Below the pieces are notes generated by a model. The model saw only the letters and a list, made by a program, of their open reading frames with translations, searched no databases and had not been told where the DNA came from. A DNA stretch of 64,000 nt, taken from positions 1,132,390 to 1,196,389 of the forward strand of contig NZ_BAAARN010000001.1 in assembly GCF_039532215.1 (NCBI RefSeq), given 5' to 3'. This DNA comes from Pedococcus aerophilus. GTDB taxonomy: Bacteria > Actinomycetota > Actinomycetes > Actinomycetales > Dermatophilaceae. Below, one piece after another: positions 60,587 to 64,000 of the stretch (position 1 is its first letter; every line of letters starts with the position of its first letter). The position numbers were made by a program, and so were the translations under genes.

Positions 60587-61888
60587 TCAGGCGCTCGGCG
60601 CGGTGCTGCGTCCCCGGCGGTCGAGGTACCGCGTCAGGGAGTCGACGACCCTGGGGTCGTACTCGTAGCCGAGACCGAGGTGGATGCGCTCCATCGCCCG
60701 GTCCGCGTGCAGGCCCTCGGGTCCGCTGAGGTCGTCGTAGGCGTTGGCGACCTTGATGATGCGGCTGGCCATCGGCAGGTCCTGCCCGAACTCGCGCACC
60801 TGGCGGTAGGGCGTGATCTGGGCCTCCATGATGGTGGCCACGTTGTCGAGCACACCGGTGCTGCGCACGATCTCGGCGCCGTCGTGGGCGATCCGCTGCT
60901 GGTCGGCGGGCGCCGCCATGACCGTGGCCCCCTGCGGGATGGGCTCACGCAGGGCGACCTGCCCCAGGTCGTGCAGCAGCGCTGCATACTCCAGGTCGGT
61001 CAGCTCGCGCTGGCTCATCCCGAGGTCGCGCCCCACCGCCATCGAGATCTCGGCGACCCGCTGGGCGTGCCGGGGCACGGTGTAGCTGGTTCGGTCGGTC
61101 AGCGAGGACAGCGCGCCGATGGTCTGGCGGTAGGTCTGCCGGATCGAGGCGTACCGCTGGACCGCGAAGTAGGTGAGCACCAGGGGAAAGAGGAACAGCG
61201 GCAGGGCCACGACCCCGAGGGCGTATGCCGCGAGGGCGATGAGGGTGCCCGAGGTCACCAGGGCGGTGGCGAGGCCGATGGTCGAGCGGATCTCGTCGAC
61301 GATGCTGCGCAGCACCGGGCCGTGCTCGCGGCCGGCCCGGACGATCGCCTGGAGGGTCAGGTCGACGAGCATGGCGACCGACCCGACGCAGAGCATGACC
61401 ACGGCGACGAGCCAGCGCTGGGAGTCCCAGTCGGCGCTGCGCTCGAGCAGGGTGGCACCGTCGAACCTGACGCTGCGGTAGAGGAACGGCACGACCGCCG
61501 CACCGAGGAACCGCGCCGCGAGCCCCGACCAGTGCACCGGGCGACGGGTCGCCTCGAGCAGGCCGTTGCCCACGAGCATGCCGAGACCGATCGTCACGAC
61601 GACGACGTCGGCACCGACCGCGGCGTCACCGTCGGGGGCGATGTTGGACAGGCCCAGCGCCAGCGCCGCGGCCGAGGACATCGGGGCGGTCAGGCGCCCG
61701 GCCAGCACCGTGAGCCGGGCCGTCTCCCCCAGCGCGATCGCGACGACGAAGAGCGCCAGGGTGACCAGCGTCCCGGCACCCAGACCGGCCAGCTGCGAGA
61801 GGGAGGATCCGAGGGCGACGAGCAGCAGCCCGGCGGCCACGCCGACCGGGACCCCCAGCTCCAGGCCACGGAACAGCAGGCGCCTCAT
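60587..61888 (-). CDS. Membrane protein with degenerate HD-GYP domain
   Basis: 433 residues: about seven to eight N-terminal membrane helices (1-225), then an HD domain with HAQRVAEIS and the HD pair in AALLHDLGQVAL (about 300-320). At the position of the HHExxDGxGYP motif of active c-di-GMP phosphodiesterases the sequence reads roughly MEAQITPYRQV, so the GYP and the metal ligands of that motif are lost. A regulatory or different hydrolase role is inferred. It overlaps the canonical HD-GYP gene by 4 nt. Confidence 0.82.
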   Translation of the reverse strand: MRRLLFRGLELGVPVGVAAGLLLVALGSSLSQLAGLGAGTLVTLALFVVAIALGETARLTVLAGRLTAPMSSAAALALGLSNIAPDGDAAVGADVVVVTIGLGMLVGNGLLEATRRPVHWSGLAARFLGAAVVPFLYRSVRFDGATLLERSADWDSQRWLVAVVMLCVGSVAMLVDLTLQAIVRAGREHGPVLRSIVDEIRSTIGLATALVTSGTLIALAAYALGVVALPLFLFPLVLTYFAVQRYASIRQTYRQTIGALSSLTDRTSYTVPRHAQRVAEISMAVGRDLGMSQRELTDLEYAALLHDLGQVALREPIPQGATVMAAPADQQRIAHDGAEIVRSTGVLDNVATIMEAQITPYRQVREFGQDLPMASRIIKVANAYDDLSGPEGLHADRAMERIHLGLGYEYDPRVVDSLTRYLDRRGRSTAPSA

Positions 61889-63345
61889 GGCCGTCCTGCC
61901 AGGGGACGGGGGTCGCCGAGGGACGGCGCCCGGGGCGCGCCCTTGATGCGGGCACGCAGGTCGGGGCGCTCGGCGAGCAGGTCGGAGATCTCGGGCTCGT
62001 CGTGGTCCAGTGCGGGACCCACGGGCAGCTGGTCGCCGACGCGCTCGGTGACCTTCCAGTCGTGGCGGGCGAGCACCTTGACCAAGGAGCCGACGATGCG
62101 GGGGTCGACGTGCGTGCCAGAGCGCTGGGTCACCGACTCCACCGCCTCCGCCACGGACAACGCCCCGCGGTGCGAGCGGTCGGTGGTCAGGCAGTCGAAG
62201 AGGTCGGCGACGGCGATGATCCTCGCGGCGACGGGGATGTCCTGGTCGGCGAGACCACCGGGGTAGCCGCGGCCGTCGAAGCGTTCGTGGTGGTGGGCGA
62301 TGCCCTCCTTGGACCCGACGAGGAACTCGATCTCCTCGATGAGGTCCACTCCACCGAGCGCGTGGTCGGCGAGCACGACGAGGTCGTCGTCGTCGAGCAC
62401 CTTGCGACCTCGCAGGATCCGGCTCGGCACCTTGACGAGGCCGACGTCGTGCAGCATGCCGGCGGTACGGACGTCCTGGATCTCCTTGGGCGTCATACCG
62501 ATGTCCTCGGCGATCCACTCGCAGAGCTGGGCGACACGCTCGCTGTGTCCCAGGTTGTGGGGCACCTTGGTCTCCACGGCGGTGACGAGGGCCTTGAGGG
62601 TCCGCTCGTGCGCCTTGAGCTCCTCGCCGTACTGGTCGAACGCCCAGCGGGCGACGAGGAGGGGGGCGAGCACGAGGACGCCGGCGAACCAGCCGACCTT
62701 GGCCGGGATCCAGAGCACGACGAGCAGGAAGCCGATCACGCCGTACCCGATGTAGGCCAGGCCGCTCGTCGTGAGCAGTCCCAGGACACGGGGACGGATG
62801 GGGCTGCCGGTGGACACCCGGAGCACCAGGGCGATGAACAGGGCGTTCAGCAGGCACTGGGTGACGTCGGTGACGACGAGGGGAAGGCCGACGTCGAGGA
62901 GGATGTCGGTCGGGGACATCCCGTCGTCGAGGACGTCCCGCCCTCCGACGGCGAGGTAGACGAGGCCTCCGGCCACGCCCAGACCGCTCATCATGGCGAT
63001 GTTGAAGGCGGTCGCGACCTTGGGCGATCCACTGACGCGGACGGCCATGGCCACGGCGCCGACGATGCCGGCCCCGACGGGCCCGACGATCACCGCTGCG
63101 GCGACGAGGATGATGCTGAGAATGCTGATGCGCACCCTGCTGGTGAGGGCCGTCTCCCGCAGGAGGACGCCTCCGGCGGCGAGGACGGTGAGGACGGCGA
63201 CAGCCGTCCAGTCCTGCGGCGGCCCGTCGACATGGAGGGCCAGCGCGGTCAGTGACAGGGTGAAGGCGTAGACGCTTCCGACATAGGCGAACACGGCAGG
63301 GCGGTAGAGCGTCGAAGCCTGGGATGCTGGTCGGGCGGCGCTCAC
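61885..63345 (-). CDS. Membrane HD-GYP domain protein (putative c-di-GMP phosphodiesterase)
   Basis: 486 residues: six or more membrane helices over residues 10-230, a short linker, and an HD-GYP domain at about 255-440 with HSERVAQLC, GMLHDVGLVKVP and the full HHERFDGRGYPGGL. Most residues needed for di-iron c-di-GMP hydrolysis are visible. No GGDEF cyclase is in the window. The GTG start follows TAGATT by 6 nt (leaderless pattern). It heads a two-gene operon with a degenerate paralogue. Confidence 0.87.
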   Translation of the reverse strand: MSAARPASQASTLYRPAVFAYVGSVYAFTLSLTALALHVDGPPQDWTAVAVLTVLAAGGVLLRETALTSRVRISILSIILVAAAVIVGPVGAGIVGAVAMAVRVSGSPKVATAFNIAMMSGLGVAGGLVYLAVGGRDVLDDGMSPTDILLDVGLPLVVTDVTQCLLNALFIALVLRVSTGSPIRPRVLGLLTTSGLAYIGYGVIGFLLVVLWIPAKVGWFAGVLVLAPLLVARWAFDQYGEELKAHERTLKALVTAVETKVPHNLGHSERVAQLCEWIAEDIGMTPKEIQDVRTAGMLHDVGLVKVPSRILRGRKVLDDDDLVVLADHALGGVDLIEEIEFLVGSKEGIAHHHERFDGRGYPGGLADQDIPVAARIIAVADLFDCLTTDRSHRGALSVAEAVESVTQRSGTHVDPRIVGSLVKVLARHDWKVTERVGDQLPVGPALDHDEPEISDLLAERPDLRARIKGAPRAPSLGDPRPLAGRP

Positions 63346-63351
63346 GTCACC

Positions 63352-63357
63352 AATCTA
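63352..63357 (-). promoter_or_regulatory. -10 element (TAGATT) for leaderless HD-GYP gene
   Basis: TAGATT on the minus strand, 6-nt spacer, then the GTG at 63345. Confidence 0.5.
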
Positions 63358-63407
63358 CGGCGTGAGCGACCCGCCCGTATCCGCAAGACGAGAACAGACC
63401 GAGGACG

Positions 63408-63569
63408 TCAGATGCCCTCGACGCCGCGCCACTCCCAGCCGCGGGATGCACCCTCGACGCCGCGCCACTCCCAGCCGCGAGCGAACTCGGTGGGGCCGTC
63501 GGTGGGGGTCCAGACGAACGTGTCGTCCTGGCCGAGGATGGACTCGAAGATGGTGGTGATGGTCTTCAT
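63408..63569 (-). CDS. Small unrecognised protein with duplicated Trp-rich C-terminus
   Basis: 53 residues beginning MKTITTIFESILGQDDTF, a middle TPTDGPTEFA, and a C-terminus in which RGWEWRGVEG occurs twice separated by Ala-Ser. I do not recognise the family. The ATG at 63569 has AAGGAG about 10 nt upstream. No signal peptide or membrane helix. The duplication is a 36-bp tandem repeat at DNA level. It lies alone between the HD-GYP gene and the bL37 gene. A secreted or modified peptide cannot be claimed from sequence alone. Confidence 0.6.
   Translation of the reverse strand: MKTITTIFESILGQDDTFVWTPTDGPTEFARGWEWRGVEGASRGWEWRGVEGI
63415..63479. repeat. Tandem duplication (period 36 bp) in the small-peptide gene
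   Basis: Two identical 29-bp copies at 63415-63443 and 63451-63479, 7 bp apart. In frame, it duplicates 12 codons near the end of the small gene. Confidence 0.9.
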
Positions 63570-63878
63570 GGCTGGGGTTCTCCTTCTGCTCGGGGGATGG
63601 TCCCTCATCCGTTCGGACCATTTCGAGCCGCTGTTGCGCCGAGGTGTCAGGGGTGCACCGTGGTCGCAGCACTATGATGACCCGACCGCCAGAGCGTCGT
63701 AGGCAGACTGGTGCCTTCTTTGCCAAGTCTTGAAGGTTCTCTGGGTATTCGGGGTGTCCATACCTCCCGAAAAGGGACCTTCTCCCCCGCGATGGCCGGG
63801 AGCACTCACCTCCTTGTGCGACAATGGGGCCAGGAAGGGCGCTGTTCTGGCGCCACCGCACGACCGACGGAGACCCCC
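63570..63878. other. Intergenic region between divergent small genes
   Basis: 309 bp without a convincing gene. It holds a dyad ATGGTCC-(11 nt)-GGACCAT at 63597-63621, in the leader of the minus-strand small peptide gene, and a likely extended -10 for bL37 (TG-C-GACAAT, hexamer 63820-63825). A/T-richer than coding DNA around 63710-63780. Confidence 0.5.
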
Positions 63879-63953
63879 ATGAGCAAGCGCGCCCGCAAGC
63901 GCCGCTCGCGCAAGGGCAACGCGGCCAACCACGGCCGCAAGCCCAACGCCTGA
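63879..63953 (+). CDS. 24-residue ribosomal protein bL37-like
   Basis: A 24-residue, strongly basic protein starting MSKRARKRRSRKG and ending NHGRKPNA. The ending and basic pattern match the 24-residue bL37 found in mycobacterial 50S structures (and the AURKAIP1/COX24-like annotation in databases). The ATG at 63879 has GGAG 7 nt upstream and an extended -10 lies about 55 nt upstream. Such genes are often missed because of size. Confidence 0.8.
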   Translation: MSKRARKRRSRKGNAANHGRKPNA

Positions 63954-64000
63954 GCCAGCGCAGACGCACGAGAGCGGGGGGCGGATCCACTGGATCCGGC

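Noticed and set aside
63984..63998. GGATCC-ACT-GGATCC at the window end
   Set aside because: A short palindromic direct repeat with no gene context; too little sequence remains to interpret it.

Overview
The window is GC-rich (about 70% or more by eye) and reads as chromosomal DNA of a Gram-positive actinobacterium, most likely Micrococcales/Intrasporangiaceae-like. The pointers are the conserved block argS-lysA-hom-thrC-thrB-rho-rpmE-prfA-prmC-sua5-wecA-atp operon-DUF2550-pduO-murA (the order known from mycobacteria), a fused actinobacterial 2-oxoglutarate dehydrogenase (Kgd), DUF6104, Ni-type SOD with its protease, a MurA with Asp in place of the fosfomycin-target Cys, and an actinobacterial 24-residue ribosomal protein (bL37). 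The species cannot be named from the sequence. No phage, insertion sequence, rRNA or CRISPR array was found.

Layout. 1-2.1 kb: amino-sugar catabolism (SIS protein and nagA). 2.2-7.2 kb: meaA (B12-dependent mutase), a STAS protein, murA, a corrinoid adenosyltransferase and a DUF2550 protein. 7.2-15.1 kb: the F1Fo ATP synthase operon on the minus strand, with a near-perfect Rex-type operator upstream and hairpins between several cistrons. 15.3-21.9 kb: GNAT acetyltransferase, wecA-like transferase, glyA, sua5, a 5'-truncated F420/NADP-reductase remnant, prmC, prfA, rpmE. 22.0-27.0 kb: four overlapping genes (receiver-only regulator, membrane HEAT-repeat protein, processive GT2 glycosyltransferase, membrane histidine kinase) sitting between rho and rpmE, which are neighbours in the conserved order. 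27.3-36.8 kb: rho, the threonine/lysine genes, argS and a second receiver-only protein. 36.9-37.7 kb: tRNA-Arg(CCG), its terminator and a decayed AbiEi/DUF559-like gene. 37.8-42.2 kb: two CNNM/CBS membrane proteins and an ABC exporter preceded by a leader mini-ORF. 42.4-50 kb: kgd, DUF2252, DUF6104, an SGNH hydrolase and a quinone-oxidoreductase-like protein. 50-53.4 kb: the complete dTDP-L-rhamnose set. 53.4-60.5 kb: malic enzyme, a polar amino-acid ABC transporter in one operon with sodX and sodN, then DUF3311 with a MctP-type symporter. 60.6-64 kb: a canonical and a degenerate HD-GYP membrane protein, a small tandem-repeat peptide gene and bL37.

How the genes work together. Most are housekeeping: energy conversion, aspartate-family amino acids, translation termination, TCA cycle, wall precursors (murA, wecA, rfbABCD). 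The most unusual unit is the rho-rpmE four-gene operon, which looks like a two-component-controlled surface polysaccharide synthase. A second recurrent signal is a TANNNT hexamer exactly 6-7 nt before the start codon of eleven genes, pointing to widespread leaderless transcription; it was also used to choose several starts.
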